Origin: Paracoccus lichenicola
GTDB taxonomy: Bacteria; Pseudomonadota; Alphaproteobacteria; Rhodobacterales; Rhodobacteraceae
DNA length: 64,000 bases
NCBI RefSeq assembly: GCF_009708075.1
Contig: NZ_WMBT01000001.1
Coordinates: 186,001 to 250,000, forward strand
Direction of reading: 5' to 3'
The translations under genes and the position numbers were made by a program. Numbering within the stretch: position 1 is the stretch's first letter; each line of letters starts with the position of its first letter. Positions 54,552 to 63,902 of this stretch are shown piece after piece. Under the pieces are notes generated by a model. That model ran no database searches. It worked only from the letters and a program-made list of their open reading frames with translations, and had not been told where the DNA came from.

Positions 54552-57295
54552 GGGCCAAGCGTCTCCTCGGTCCGCATCCGGTCCAGAAGGGCGGGAACAT
54601 GGACCTGGTCGGATTTGTAATTGCCGGTCAGCACATACATCATCAGGTTCACGCCGAACCTGAAGGCCATCTCGCGCTGCTGCTCGCCTTCCCAGCCACG
54701 GCCGATGGGATAGGCGGGAAAGCCGTTGGCGTCCACGGCCCAGGCCTCGGCCCAGGAATTGCCGCCGATCACGACCGGGCTGACGCCGTCGTTCAACTGG
54801 CGGAAGGGCACGCCCTCGGCAGCCTCGGCGCCCGCGGGGGGCGCTTCCAGCCAGACGGGGTTGCCCTGCCATCGGCCCGGGAAATCGGCCAGCATATAGA
54901 AGCTGCGGGTCAGGACGTGGTCTTGCGGGATAGGCGACAGCGGCGGGATTTCCAGGGGCGAGGCCAGGGCCTGCAAGGCCTGCGACATGTCCGGCCCGCC
55001 CACGCCCGCGACATCGCCGTCGCGCGTGTCGAACAGGATCATGCCCCCCGAGCGCATGAAGTGATTGAGCCGAACGTAAGCCTGCGGCGACGGCGCTGCC
55101 TGCGTGTCGGTGATCGGCCAGTACAGCATCGTCAGCATCGACAGGTCGTCATCGTCCAGATCGACGGCCACCGGTTCCCCCGGCTCGACCGAGGTGCGCT
55201 GCGCCAGCACCGCCGACAACCCCCGCAAGCCTTGGCGGGACGCCTCGTCCACGCGGGCGTCGCCGGTCACGACATAGGCCAGCGCGACCTCGTTGGCGGC
55301 GCGGACCAGTTCGCGGTCCAGATCCTGCGCGGCGGCAGGCGGCACGGGCTGGACCAGAAGCGCCAGCAGAAGGGCCGCCGCGACCCGCCCGCCCTGCACC
55401 AGCGCCGCCGAGCCGAGCGCGTCCAGCGCCAGGATCAGGGCGGCCAAGGCCAGCAACGGTCCCTTCAGGTCGCGCCCGCCCGTCGTGCCGGTCGCCTCGA
55501 CGGTCGCGCCCGGCCATTCGGCCCGCGCCAGCGGCCCGCCCGCGTTCAGCGCCACCCGCCGTTCGCCCGCGGCATAGATGCCCGCCGGGCGGTCCGGGCC
55601 GGGGCCAAGCGCCAGGTCGGCGGCGGGCACCGGGGCCAGTCCTTCTGCGGGCGAGGCGCGGCCAAAGCCGTCCAGCACGGTCTCGGCCGTCCAGAAGGGC
55701 TGGTCGCGGTTATCCCCCTGCGCCTCGGCAGGCGAGACGCGGGCGGTCTCGACCAGCCGGTTCAGCATGTCCACGAACAGGCCCGAGATCGGCAGGTTCG
55801 ACCATTCGGCATTGGCGGTGACGTGGAACAGCACCACCTGCCCCTGCCCCGCGCGGGCGCGCGTCACCAGGGGCGTGTTGTCCGTCAGCGAGGCCAGGGT
55901 CTTGTCCGCCAGATCGGGCGCGGGCTGCGCCATCAGTTGCGCGCGGATCGCGACTTCGGCGGGCGGGGTCAGGCCCGCGAAGACGCCATTCGCCGCAAAG
56001 GGCAGGATGGCGCGCGGATCGCCCCAGGACAGCGCGCCGCCGATGTCGCGCCCGCCCTGGCGCAGGGCGACGGGGATCAGGGGTTCGTTCTGCAAATCCT
56101 CGAACGCGGCCATGCGCGGCCCGGCAAAGCGGATCAGCAGCCCGCCGTCGTTCACCCAATCCGCCAGGTCTTCCGCCTCGGCCAGGTCCACCTGGTCGGC
56201 CAGCACGATCACGTCGGGCGCGCTGTCCAGCACATCGCCCAGACCGCCCTCGACCAGGTTGGTCGTCGGCGTCAGGGCGCGGCGCAGGTAATGCAGTTGA
56301 GACAGCAGTTCCTGTCCCTCGGCCTGGCGGTCGGCTTCGCCCACCAAGCCCACCTTGCGGCGTTTCACGCGGTCGTCGGCCAGGACCACCGCGCCGGCAT
56401 GGGCATCGCCCTCGACCTGGAAGCGGGTGATGCGGTTGCGCAGTTCGGGGGGCAGGTCGATGGCCACGGGGCGGGTGCTGACACCGGCGGCGGTCGCGGC
56501 ATCGCCGGGAGTCAGGCGGGCCAGTTCGCGTTCGACGCCCTGCGGGTCGGGACCGATGGCCAGGATCGCGGGCGCGGCCTCGTCCATCGCGGCCAGCGTC
56601 AGCGAAGGCGTGTCGCCCGCGTGCAGCGACAGCGACCGGACGGCCCGGGCGGGCGGGACCACGGTGACGCTCCCGCGATCCGTCAGCGCGGACAGCCAGG
56701 CGGCACGGTTCGGATGATCCAGCCCGTCCGCGATCCACAGCGTCTCGAGCGGACCTTCGGGCGCGGCGGCCAGGATCGCGGCGGGATCCTCGGGCAGGCT
56801 GGTCGCCCAGGACCGGGGTTGGGCCGCGCGCAATCCGGCCAGCAGGCTGTCGGCGGGGGCAAAGGCCAGGGCGCCTGCCTTGCGCCCGTCGGCCAGCAGC
56901 AGGGCGGCGGGGCGGCCCTCGGCTGCGGCATCCGTCAGCGCGGCCTCGGCCCGGGTCAGGCGGGCGGGCCAGTCGGGGGCGGCGGACCAGCCCGCATCCA
57001 GCACCACCAGCAGCGGGCCGGTCTGGCCGGATGCAACCACGGGCTTCCAGCTTGGCCCGGCAAAACCCAGGATCAGCGCGGCCACGGCGGCCAGGCGCAG
57101 CAGCAGCAGCCACCACGGCGTGCGGCGGGCGACCGGCACGCGGTCCACCAGCCCGCGCAGCAGCGCCACGCCGGGGAAGGCCACAAGGCGCGGCGCGGGC
57201 GGCATGGCGCGCAGGATCACCCACAGGATCGGCAGCGCGATCAGCGCCGTCAGCACCCAGGGGGCCGCGAAGCCTATGGGACCCAGCATCAACAT
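54548..57295 (-). CDS. BatA/DUF4159 domain membrane protein
   Basis: A 915-residue membrane protein. The N-terminal Bat-like segment has two helices (about 5-30 and 62-80) with FAAPWVLTALIALPILW and ARRTPWWLLLLRLAAVAALIL. The VWA-like region after it has VVLDAGWSAAPD, where the DxSxS metal site has degenerated. The C-terminal 220 residues are a DUF4159 domain (VAVDLDDDDLSMLTMLYWPI, YVRLNHFMRSGGMILFDTRDG). A further hydrophobic pair lies around residues 600-650. It starts at ATG 57295, one base overlap with the DUF58 stop. Confidence 0.85.
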   Translation of the reverse strand: MLMLGPIGFAAPWVLTALIALPILWVILRAMPPAPRLVAFPGVALLRGLVDRVPVARRTPWWLLLLRLAAVAALILGFAGPSWKPVVASGQTGPLLVVLDAGWSAAPDWPARLTRAEAALTDAAAEGRPAALLLADGRKAGALAFAPADSLLAGLRAAQPRSWATSLPEDPAAILAAAPEGPLETLWIADGLDHPNRAAWLSALTDRGSVTVVPPARAVRSLSLHAGDTPSLTLAAMDEAAPAILAIGPDPQGVERELARLTPGDAATAAGVSTRPVAIDLPPELRNRITRFQVEGDAHAGAVVLADDRVKRRKVGLVGEADRQAEGQELLSQLHYLRRALTPTTNLVEGGLGDVLDSAPDVIVLADQVDLAEAEDLADWVNDGGLLIRFAGPRMAAFEDLQNEPLIPVALRQGGRDIGGALSWGDPRAILPFAANGVFAGLTPPAEVAIRAQLMAQPAPDLADKTLASLTDNTPLVTRARAGQGQVVLFHVTANAEWSNLPISGLFVDMLNRLVETARVSPAEAQGDNRDQPFWTAETVLDGFGRASPAEGLAPVPAADLALGPGPDRPAGIYAAGERRVALNAGGPLARAEWPGATVEATGTTGGRDLKGPLLALAALILALDALGSAALVQGGRVAAALLLALLVQPVPPAAAQDLDRELVRAANEVALAYVVTGDARVDEASRQGLRGLSAVLAQRTSVEPGEPVAVDLDDDDLSMLTMLYWPITDTQAAPSPQAYVRLNHFMRSGGMILFDTRDGDVAGVGGPDMSQALQALASPLEIPPLSPIPQDHVLTRSFYMLADFPGRWQGNPVWLEAPPAGAEAAEGVPFRQLNDGVSPVVIGGNSWAEAWAVDANGFPAYPIGRGWEGEQQREMAFRFGVNLMMYVLTGNYKSDQVHVPALLDRMRTEETLGP

Positions 57296-58179
57296 CAGCC
57301 CGCAAGCACCTGATAAAGCCAGCTTAGCGCAACGGCAGGGGCATGGTCGGTGGTGTGATGGCCAAAGTGCCAGCCCGCTCCTTCTGCCCGGCGGCGCAGC
57401 CAGTCACGGCGTTCGGCCAGGCGCGCCAGATAGGCCTCGCGCAGGCCCCCCGCATCGCGGCTGTCATGGCGGATCGCACCCGATAGCGAGCGGAACAGGA
57501 CCGCGCCGTTGTAGGGAAAGACTTCCTCATCCGGGTCCAGCACCTGCATCAGGACGCCGCCGACCCCCATGCCCGCGGCGCGCGCCAGAAGGCCATCGAC
57601 CCAGGCCGGATCGTCCAGGAAATCCGACAGGATCACCAGCCGCTGGTTCGGGCGCAGATGGTCGGCGACAGGCGCGTCGTCGTCGCCAGCCTGCGGGCGC
57701 AGCGCCACGATCCGTTCGGCCAGCCGGTCCGCCTGCACCCGGCCCGCGCGGGCGGGCTGGCCCAGCAGCCCCACCTTTTCCCCCCCGCGCAGCAGCACCA
57801 TCGCCAAGGCCAGCGCCAGCAGATGCGCGCGGTCGGCCTTGGTCGGGCGGTCGGGGCTGCCGGAGTAACCCATCCCCTGCCCGGCGGAAATCCACAGCCC
57901 CACGGCCTGCGCCGTCTGCGCCTCGCGGTCGCGCACGAATTGCGCGTCCGACCGGGCAGACCGGCGCCAGTCGATGCTGCGGGCGGAATCGCCTTGGGCA
58001 GCGGGGCGGTATTGCCAGAAATCCTCGCCCGGGCCGCCGCGCCGCAACCCGTGCGCGCCGGGGGCGATCATCGCGGCCAGGCGTTCGGCCGACAGGATCA
58101 GCGCGGGCAGATGCGCGCTTGCCGATTGCGCCCCTGAACGGAGATGGGCGGCGCGGAACTCGGCGGGGTTTCGAGTCAA
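57295..58179 (-). CDS. DUF58 domain protein
   Basis: A 294-residue cytoplasmic or membrane-associated protein of the DUF58 family that accompanies MoxR ATPases. The family motif is GPGEDFWQYRPAAQGDSARSIDWRRSARSD (read in parts around residues 48-77). A VWA-like metal site may be formed by ISAGQGMGYS and SDFLDDPAW. The start is TTG 58179 (preceded by GAGGAT); no better start is in frame. It sits 7 bp after moxR. Confidence 0.86.
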   Translation of the reverse strand: MTRNPAEFRAAHLRSGAQSASAHLPALILSAERLAAMIAPGAHGLRRGGPGEDFWQYRPAAQGDSARSIDWRRSARSDAQFVRDREAQTAQAVGLWISAGQGMGYSGSPDRPTKADRAHLLALALAMVLLRGGEKVGLLGQPARAGRVQADRLAERIVALRPQAGDDDAPVADHLRPNQRLVILSDFLDDPAWVDGLLARAAGMGVGGVLMQVLDPDEEVFPYNGAVLFRSLSGAIRHDSRDAGGLREAYLARLAERRDWLRRRAEGAGWHFGHHTTDHAPAVALSWLYQVLAG

Positions 58180-58186
58180 GGCATCC

Positions 58187-59194
58187 TCATGCGGCCTGGC
58201 TTCTGCCGAAGCGGCCGTCCAGAAGTCGGGCGATCACGCTGTCCACGGTGTCCCCGCGCGCACGGGCGGCAAAGGACAGCGCCATGCGGTGGCGCAGGAC
58301 CGGGGCGGCCATGGCCTCGACATCCTCCAGCGTGGGGGCGAAGCGGCCGTTCAGCACGGCGCGCGCCCGCGTGACCAGCATCAAGGCCTGCGCGGCGCGC
58401 GGCCCCGGTCCCCAGACCAGCGCGTCGCCCACGAAGCTGGCCTGTTCGGCGCTGCCTGGGCGGCAGGCGCGGACCAGATCCAGGATCGCCTCGACCACCG
58501 CTTCGCCCACCGGCATCTGGCGGATCAGGCGCTGCGCGGCAATCAGGCTGTCGGCGTCGAAGGCGGCATGGGCGCGCCCGTCCTCGACCCCCGTGGTGGC
58601 CAGCAGGATCGCGCGTTCGGTGTCGCGGTCGGGATAATCCACGTCTATCTGCAACAGGAAGCGGTCAAGCTGCGCCTCGGGCAACGGATAGGTGCCCTCC
58701 TGCTCGATGGGGTTCTGGGTGGCAAGCACGTGGAACGGGCGGCCCAAGGGGCGGTGCTGGCCGCTGATCGTGACCTCTCGCTCCTGCATGGCTTGCAGCA
58801 GCGCGGATTGGGTGCGGGGAGACGCCCGGTTGATCTCGTCCGCCATCAGAAGCTGGGTGAAGACCGGCCCTTCGATGAAGCGGAAGGCGCGGGAACCGTC
58901 GGGCAGCACGTCCAGCACCTCGGACCCCAGGATGTCGGCGGGCATCAGGTCGGGGGTGAACTGGATGCGCTGGCTGCCCAGGCCCAGGACCGTGGACAGC
59001 GTATCGACCAGCATGGTCTTGCCCAGGCCCGGCTGGCCCACCAGCAGCGCGTGGCCGCCCGACAGGATAGCGGCCAGGACCTGCTCGACCACCTCGTGCT
59101 GGCCCACGAAACGGCGCTCGATGCTGGTGCGGGCATCGGCCAGGGCCTGCGCAAGCTGTTCGACCCGGGTAACCAGAATCTCATCCGAAGCCAT
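58187..59194 (-). CDS. MoxR family AAA+ ATPase
   Basis: A chaperone-like AAA+ ATPase, 335 residues. Walker A GQPGLGKT (about 53-60), Walker B LLMADEINRASPRTQSALL (about 115-133), sensor-1 VLATQNPIEQEGTYPLPEAQ, and an arginine finger region DRFLLQIDVDYP are intact. MoxR proteins remodel VWA or DUF58 partners to activate envelope or enzyme complexes. ATG 59194. It is the first gene of a unit with DUF58, DUF4159 and a 706-residue protein; a VWA-only BatB/TPR BatC pair is absent. Confidence 0.92.
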   Translation of the reverse strand: MASDEILVTRVEQLAQALADARTSIERRFVGQHEVVEQVLAAILSGGHALLVGQPGLGKTMLVDTLSTVLGLGSQRIQFTPDLMPADILGSEVLDVLPDGSRAFRFIEGPVFTQLLMADEINRASPRTQSALLQAMQEREVTISGQHRPLGRPFHVLATQNPIEQEGTYPLPEAQLDRFLLQIDVDYPDRDTERAILLATTGVEDGRAHAAFDADSLIAAQRLIRQMPVGEAVVEAILDLVRACRPGSAEQASFVGDALVWGPGPRAAQALMLVTRARAVLNGRFAPTLEDVEAMAAPVLRHRMALSFAARARGDTVDSVIARLLDGRFGRSQAA

Positions 59195-59257
59195 GACAAT
59201 GCCCCTTCGCTGCTTTAGACCGACCATAAGAGGATATGCGAAAGGCGACCACAGGGA

Positions 59258-59800
59258 ATGGCAGATCGCGGTGACAAAGCTGTGAGCGCCGAGGGCATTG
59301 CCGCCGCCGCCAGCAAGGCGGCCAAGGGCGGACCCGCGCCGGTGCATTTGTGGAACCCGCCCTTCTGCGGCGACCTGGACATGGAGATCCGCGCCGACGG
59401 CACCTGGTTCTATCAGGGCACGCCCATCGGCAGGCCCGCGATGGTGCGGCTGTTTTCCACCATCCTGAAGCGAGAGGGGGACCGCTTCTTCCTGGTCACG
59501 CCCGTCGAAAAGGTGGGAATCCGCGTGGTGGACGCGCCTTTCCTGGCCGTCGATGCCGAGATCGCGCCGGACGCCGTGACCTTCACCACCAACGTGGGCG
59601 ACCGGGTGACGGCAGGGCCGGACAACCCGATCACCCTGCGCGGCACGGCGGGCGAACCCCGCCCCTATATCCATGTCCGCGCGGGGCTGGAGGCGCTGAT
59701 CGACCGCAAGACCTTTTACCGCCTGGCCGAGGCCGCGGCCGAGGAGGGGGGCCGCAGCGGCATCCGCTCGGGCGGCATCTTCTTTCCGTTGGAGCCGTGA
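59258..59800 (+). CDS. DUF1285 family protein
   Basis: A 180-residue soluble protein of DUF1285. The hallmark N-terminal sequence is HLWNPPFCGDLDMEIRADGTWFYQGTPI (read in parts), followed by GRPAMVRLFSTILKREGDRFFLVTPVEK. Divergent from moxR with 63 bp between starts, a conserved pairing in Rhodobacterales. Function unknown. ATG 59258 with CAGGGA upstream. Its stop overlaps the next start (GTGATG). Confidence 0.88.
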   Translation: MADRGDKAVSAEGIAAAASKAAKGGPAPVHLWNPPFCGDLDMEIRADGTWFYQGTPIGRPAMVRLFSTILKREGDRFFLVTPVEKVGIRVVDAPFLAVDAEIAPDAVTFTTNVGDRVTAGPDNPITLRGTAGEPRPYIHVRAGLEALIDRKTFYRLAEAAAEEGGRSGIRSGGIFFPLEP

Positions 59801-60561
59801 TGCCCCGTTTCGCCGCCAACCTGACGATGCTGTTCACCGAACTGCCCATGCTGGAGCGATTCGCGGCCGCCGCAAAGGCAGGCTTCCAGGGCGTCGAGAT
59901 CCTGTTCCCCTATGACATCGCGGCCCGCGACCTGTCGCGCGCGGCCATCGCGGCGGGGCTGGACTTCGTCCTGATGAACACGCCGCCCCCGAACTGGGCG
60001 GGCGGCCCGCGCGGCTTTGCCGCCGAACCGGGCCGGGAGGAACGGTTCCGCAGCGACTTCGATCGGGCGCTGCGCTTTGCGGGGGTGCTGCGGCCGCGGC
60101 ACATCCATGTCATGGCGGGCCATGCCCAGGGGCGTGAGGCGCGCGACACCTTCGCCCGGAACCTCCGCTGGGCCGCCGAGCGCGCGCCCCATGTCAACCT
60201 GACGATCGAGCCGCTGAACCCGGTGGACCAGCCCGGCTATTTCCTGGCCGATTTCGACCTGGCGGCCGAACTGATCGCCGAGACGGGCGCGCCGAACCTG
60301 GGGCTGCAATTCGATGCCTATCACGCGCAGCGGATCACGGGCGACGCCATGGCTGTCTGGCGCAGGCACGCGGGCATCATCCGCCACATCCAGATCGCCG
60401 GCGTTCCGGGACGGCACGAACCGTCAGGCGGAATGATCGACTATCAGGGCTTCTTCGCGGCCCTCGACCGGTCGGGCTACAAGGGTTGGGTCAGCGCGGA
60501 ATACAACCCGGCCGGGCTGACGACCGAGGGCCTGGGCTGGCTGCCGCGAAGCCCCGCCTGA
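59800..60561 (+). CDS. Hydroxypyruvate isomerase-like TIM barrel protein
   Basis: A sugar-phosphate-isomerase/epimerase superfamily protein of 253 residues. PRFAANLTMLFTELPMLERF, GFQGVEILFPYD, HIHVMAGHA, TIEPLNPVDQPGYFL (metal Glu), LQFDAYHAQ and VSAEYNP (second metal Glu) fit bacterial Hyi. Hydroxypyruvate isomerase converts hydroxypyruvate to tartronate semialdehyde in glyoxylate metabolism; other glyoxylate genes are not nearby. ATG 59800 overlaps the DUF1285 stop. Confidence 0.85.
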   Translation: MPRFAANLTMLFTELPMLERFAAAAKAGFQGVEILFPYDIAARDLSRAAIAAGLDFVLMNTPPPNWAGGPRGFAAEPGREERFRSDFDRALRFAGVLRPRHIHVMAGHAQGREARDTFARNLRWAAERAPHVNLTIEPLNPVDQPGYFLADFDLAAELIAETGAPNLGLQFDAYHAQRITGDAMAVWRRHAGIIRHIQIAGVPGRHEPSGGMIDYQGFFAALDRSGYKGWVSAEYNPAGLTTEGLGWLPRSPA

Positions 60562-60577
60562 GGGATCGCGCCTGCAG

Positions 60578-60602
60578 GGAACCGGGGTTTCCCCCTTGCG
60601 TT
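60578..60602 (+). promoter_or_regulatory. Perfect EcfG-type general stress promoter
   Basis: GGAAC (60578-60582), 16 bp, CGTT (60599-60602): exact consensus for the alphaproteobacterial general-stress sigma factor. It lies 63 bp before the 24-codon gene. Confidence 0.7.
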
Positions 60603-60664
60603 ACCGCCATGCCATCGTTCGGAAAAATCCGGTTCCCGGGCGTGATCAACAGCGGAGACAAACC

Positions 60665-60739
60665 ATGAATTCCATCATCTATATCGTCGGCCTGGTGGTC
60701 GTCGTCCTGTTCATCCTGTCGTTCCTTGGCCTTCGCTAA
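60665..60739 (+). CDS. 24-residue single-helix membrane peptide
   Basis: ATG 60665 to TAA 60739 encodes MNSIIYIVGLVVVVLFILSF plus LGLR: an N-out or N-in hydrophobic helix filling almost the whole chain, ending in Gly-Leu-Arg. A clear GGAG ribosome site sits nine bases before ATG and a perfect stress promoter is upstream. Together these make a real small protein likely. It is 27 bp before the glycine-repeat membrane protein gene, probably cotranscribed. Function unknown. Confidence 0.7.
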   Translation: MNSIIYIVGLVVVVLFILSFLGLR

Positions 60740-60766
60740 GCCGTTCTTGCTGAAAGGCTGATCGAC

Positions 60767-61936
60767 ATGAGCATCAATCCCGACGCGACCCCGCAGCGCC
60801 CCATCATGGACTGGCCCGCCATCCTGTCGGGTGCCGCCATCGCCGCAGGCGCCATGGTCGTCTTCACCGGCTTCACCGCCGCCATCGGCCTGGGGTCGGT
60901 TTCGGCGGAACCGGGCGAAGGCCTGGGCACGTTCGCGGCCATCCTGTTCGGCCTGTTCGCGTTCCTCAGCACGCTGGCTTCCTATGCGTTGGGCGGATAT
61001 GTCGCCGGGCGGATGCGCACCCCCGCCACCGCCCACGCTTCCGCCACGACCGTGACGGCGGATGAAACCCGCGCCCGTGACGGCGTGCATGGCCTGACCG
61101 TCTGGGCCATCGGCACGCTGATCAGCGCGATCATGACCCTGGGCCTGCTATCCGGCGGCGTGCGCGCCGTGGGTTCGGCCGCAAGCACCGCGATCGAGGC
61201 GGGCGGATCGGCCGTGGGCGGCGCCCTGCAAGGCGCGGGCCAACTGGCCGGCGGCGTCGTGGGCGGCGTGGGCCAGGTCGCGGGTGGCGTGATCAGCGGC
61301 GCGGGCCAGGCGGCCGGCGGCGCCCTGCAAGGCGCGGGCGAGGCCGCGGGCGGCGGCACGCTGGACGACATGCTGCCCGAAGGGATGCAGCAGAACCCGA
61401 TGGACTACATCACGAACCGCCTGCTGCGCCCACAGGACACCGCGCCGGATGCCTTTTCGGACGAGGCGATCCGCAGCGAGATCGCGGGCATCGTGGGCAC
61501 CGTGCTGCGCACCGGCGAACTGCCCCAGGAAGACCGCGATTACCTGATCCGCGCCGTCGCCGCCCGCACCCGGCTGACCCAACCCGAGGTAGAGGCCCGC
61601 GTCGATCAGGCCGTGACCGAGGTGCAGACCCTGCGGGCCGAGGCAGAACAGCGCCTGGCCGATGTCCAGGCCCAGGCGCAACAGGCCCTGGACACCGCCC
61701 AGGCCGAGGCGCAGCGTCTGCAGGACGAGGCTGCGCAGCGGCTGGAGGAAGCCCGCCAGGCCGCCATCGATGCGGCCGAGGCTGCCCGAAGCGCCGCCGT
61801 CTGGTCGGCCTTCCTGCTGGCCGCATCGACCCTGATCGCGGGCGCGGTGGCCTTCCTTGCGGCCATTCGCGGCGGCCATGACCGCGACGAAGGCCGGGTC
61901 TGGGCAGGCCTGCATCGCGGCATCCGCAACCGCTGA
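60767..61936 (+). CDS. Membrane protein with 11-residue glycine repeats and coiled coil
   Basis: A 389-residue protein. Helices at about 17-40, 50-75 and 110-135 resemble the N-terminal part of a TIGR04086-like membrane family. Residues 151-194 are four tandem 11-residue units with consensus GGxxxGxGxxA. After a linker, about 280-345 form a charged Ala/Glu/Gln coiled coil (VQAQAQQALDTAQAEAQRLQ), and a C-terminal helix (about 348-370) is followed by a basic tail. Similar Rhodobacteraceae proteins have been annotated 'PhnA-like', which I regard as unreliable. ATG 60767. Confidence 0.8.
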   Translation: MSINPDATPQRPIMDWPAILSGAAIAAGAMVVFTGFTAAIGLGSVSAEPGEGLGTFAAILFGLFAFLSTLASYALGGYVAGRMRTPATAHASATTVTADETRARDGVHGLTVWAIGTLISAIMTLGLLSGGVRAVGSAASTAIEAGGSAVGGALQGAGQLAGGVVGGVGQVAGGVISGAGQAAGGALQGAGEAAGGGTLDDMLPEGMQQNPMDYITNRLLRPQDTAPDAFSDEAIRSEIAGIVGTVLRTGELPQEDRDYLIRAVAARTRLTQPEVEARVDQAVTEVQTLRAEAEQRLADVQAQAQQALDTAQAEAQRLQDEAAQRLEEARQAAIDAAEAARSAAVWSAFLLAASTLIAGAVAFLAAIRGGHDRDEGRVWAGLHRGIRNR

Positions 61937-61961
61937 ACCCCTGCCCCATCGCCCCGATCGA

Positions 61962-61989
61962 CCCCGCCGCCGTCATGCGGCGGGGTTTT
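61962..61989 (+). terminator. Intrinsic terminator
   Basis: CCCCGCCGC (61962-61970) pairs with GCGGCGGGG (61977-61985) around a six-base loop, followed by TTTT. It ends the small-peptide/repeat-protein unit 93 bp before typA. Confidence 0.8.
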
Positions 61990-62081
61990 CCGTGGCGCTG
62001 TCGTGACCGGTCCCGTCCCGATTTCATCTGGCCTTTTGGCCTGCGATTGTTTAGGGCGACCGCAAATCGAAAAGGTCGCTC

Positions 62082-63902
62082 ATGGATATCCGCAACATCG
62101 CCATCATCGCTCACGTTGACCACGGCAAGACGACGCTGGTCGATCAGCTGTTGCGCCAATCGGGGTCGTTCCGCGAAAACCAGGCCGTCGCCGAACGGGC
62201 GATGGACAGCAACGACATCGAACGCGAACGCGGCATCACCATCCTGGCCAAGGCCACGTCGGTCGAATGGAAGGGCACGCGGATCAACATCGTGGACACG
62301 CCGGGCCACGCCGATTTCGGCGGAGAGGTCGAGCGGATCCTGTCCATGGTCGATGGCGTCTGCCTGCTGGTCGATGCCGCCGAAGGCCCGATGCCGCAGA
62401 CGAAGTTCGTGCTGGCCAAGGCGCTGGCCCTGGGCCTGCGCCCCATCGTGGTGCTGAACAAGGTGGACAAGCCCGCAGCCGAACCCGACAACGCGCTGAA
62501 CGACGTGTTCGACCTGTTCGCGAACTTGGGCGCCAGCGACGAACAGCTTGATTTCCCGCATGTCTATGCCTCGGGCATCGGCGGTTGGGCGGACGAGACG
62601 CTGGACGGTCCGCGCAAGGACATGTCGGCGCTGTTCGACCTGATCCTGAGCCACGTCCAGCCGCCCAAGCAGATCGCCCGGTCGGGCGAGCCGTTCCAGA
62701 TGCTGGCGACCACGCTGTCCGCCGACCCCTTCCTGGGCCGCCTTCTGACCGGCCGGGTCGAGGCGGGCCGCGCCAAGGCAGGCGACACCGTCAAGGCCCT
62801 GTCGCGCGACGGCGAGCGGATCGAGCAGTTCCGCATCAGCAAGATCCTGGCCTTCCGCGGCCTGACCCAGACCACCATCGACGAGGCGCAGGCGGGCGAC
62901 ATCGTGACCCTGGCCGGCATGTCCAAGGCCACCGTCGCCGACACCATCGCCGCGCTGGAGGTGGACACCGCCCTGCCCGCGCAGCCCATCGACCCGCCCA
63001 CCATCAGCGTGACCTTCGGGATCAACGACTCGCCCCTGGCCGGTCAGGACGGCAAGAAGGTCCAGTCCCGCGTGATCCGCGAACGCCTGATGCGCGAGGC
63101 CGAGGTCAACGTCGCCATCAAGGTCGAGGACACGCCGGGCGGCGACGCCTTTGTCGTCTCGGGCCGGGGCGAATTGCAGATGGGCGTGCTGATCGAGAAC
63201 ATGCGCCGCGAAGGCTTCGAGCTGTCGATCTCCCGCCCCCGCGTGATCTTCCGCGACGAGGACGGCCAACGCCTGGAACCGGTCGAGGAAGTCATCATCG
63301 ACGTGGACGACGATTACACCGGCGTGGTGATCGAAAAGCTGACCGGCGAACGCAAGGGCGACATGGTGGACATGCGCCCGGCGGGCGTGGGCAAGACCCG
63401 GATTGTCGCGCACGTGCCCTCGCGCGGCTTGATCGGATACCACGGCGAATTCATGACCGACACGCGCGGCAACGGCGTCTTGAACCGCATCTTCCACGGC
63501 TGGGTTCCCTACAAGGGTCCGATCCAGGGCCGCCGCCAGGGCGTCCTGATCTCCATGGAGGACGGGGTGTCCGTCGCCTATGCCCTGTGGAACCTGGAAG
63601 ACCGGGGCAAGATGTTCATCGGCGCCCAGGAACAGCTGTACCAGGGCATGATCATCGGCGAACATTCCCGCGACAACGACCTGGAAGTGAACCCGCTGAA
63701 AGGCAAGAAGCTGACCAACGTCCGCGCCTCGGGCACCGACGAGGCCGTGCGCCTGACGCCCCCGGTCCGCATGTCGCTGGAAGAGGCCATCGCCTATGTC
63801 AACGACGACGAACTGGTCGAGGTGACGCCCAAGAACATCCGCCTGCGCAAGCGCCACCTGGATCCGCACGAACGCAAGCGCCAGGCCCGCGCGGAAGGCT
63901 GA
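62082..63902 (+). CDS. typA: Ribosome-associated GTPase TypA/BipA
   Basis: Translational GTPase for 50S assembly and stress or cold adaptation, 606 residues. G1 is [10 protein letters not shown] (about 9-18), the switch [14 protein letters not shown] (about 71-82), G4 NKVDKPAA and G5 YASGI. The C-terminal domains contain [20 protein letters not shown] and [11 protein letters not shown], both TypA-specific. ATG 62082 with AAAAGG upstream. Downstream bases 63903-64000 show no gene. Confidence 0.95.
   Translation: MDIRNIAIIAHVDHGKTTLVDQLLRQSGSFRENQAVAERAMDSNDIERERGITILAKATSVEWKGTRINIVDTPGHADFGGEVERILSMVDGVCLLVDAAEGPMPQTKFVLAKALALGLRPIVVLNKVDKPAAEPDNALNDVFDLFANLGASDEQLDFPHVYASGIGGWADETLDGPRKDMSALFDLILSHVQPPKQIARSGEPFQMLATTLSADPFLGRLLTGRVEAGRAKAGDTVKALSRDGERIEQFRISKILAFRGLTQTTIDEAQAGDIVTLAGMSKATVADTIAALEVDTALPAQPIDPPTISVTFGINDSPLAGQDGKKVQSRVIRERLMREAEVNVAIKVEDTPGGDAFVVSGRGELQMGVLIENMRREGFELSISRPRVIFRDEDGQRLEPVEEVIIDVDDDYTGVVIEKLTGERKGDMVDMRPAGVGKTRIVAHVPSRGLIGYHGEFMTDTRGNGVLNRIFHGWVPYKGPIQGRRQGVLISMEDGVSVAYALWNLEDRGKMFIGAQEQLYQGMIIGEHSRDNDLEVNPLKGKKLTNVRASGTDEAVRLTPPVRMSLEEAIAYVNDDELVEVTPKNIRLRKRHLDPHERKRQARAEG

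Noticed and set aside
51895..54600. A 901-codon minus-strand frame overlapping fabZ and the 706-residue gene
   Set aside because: It is in another frame on the same strand as two real genes and is low-complexity Arg/Gly/Pro.
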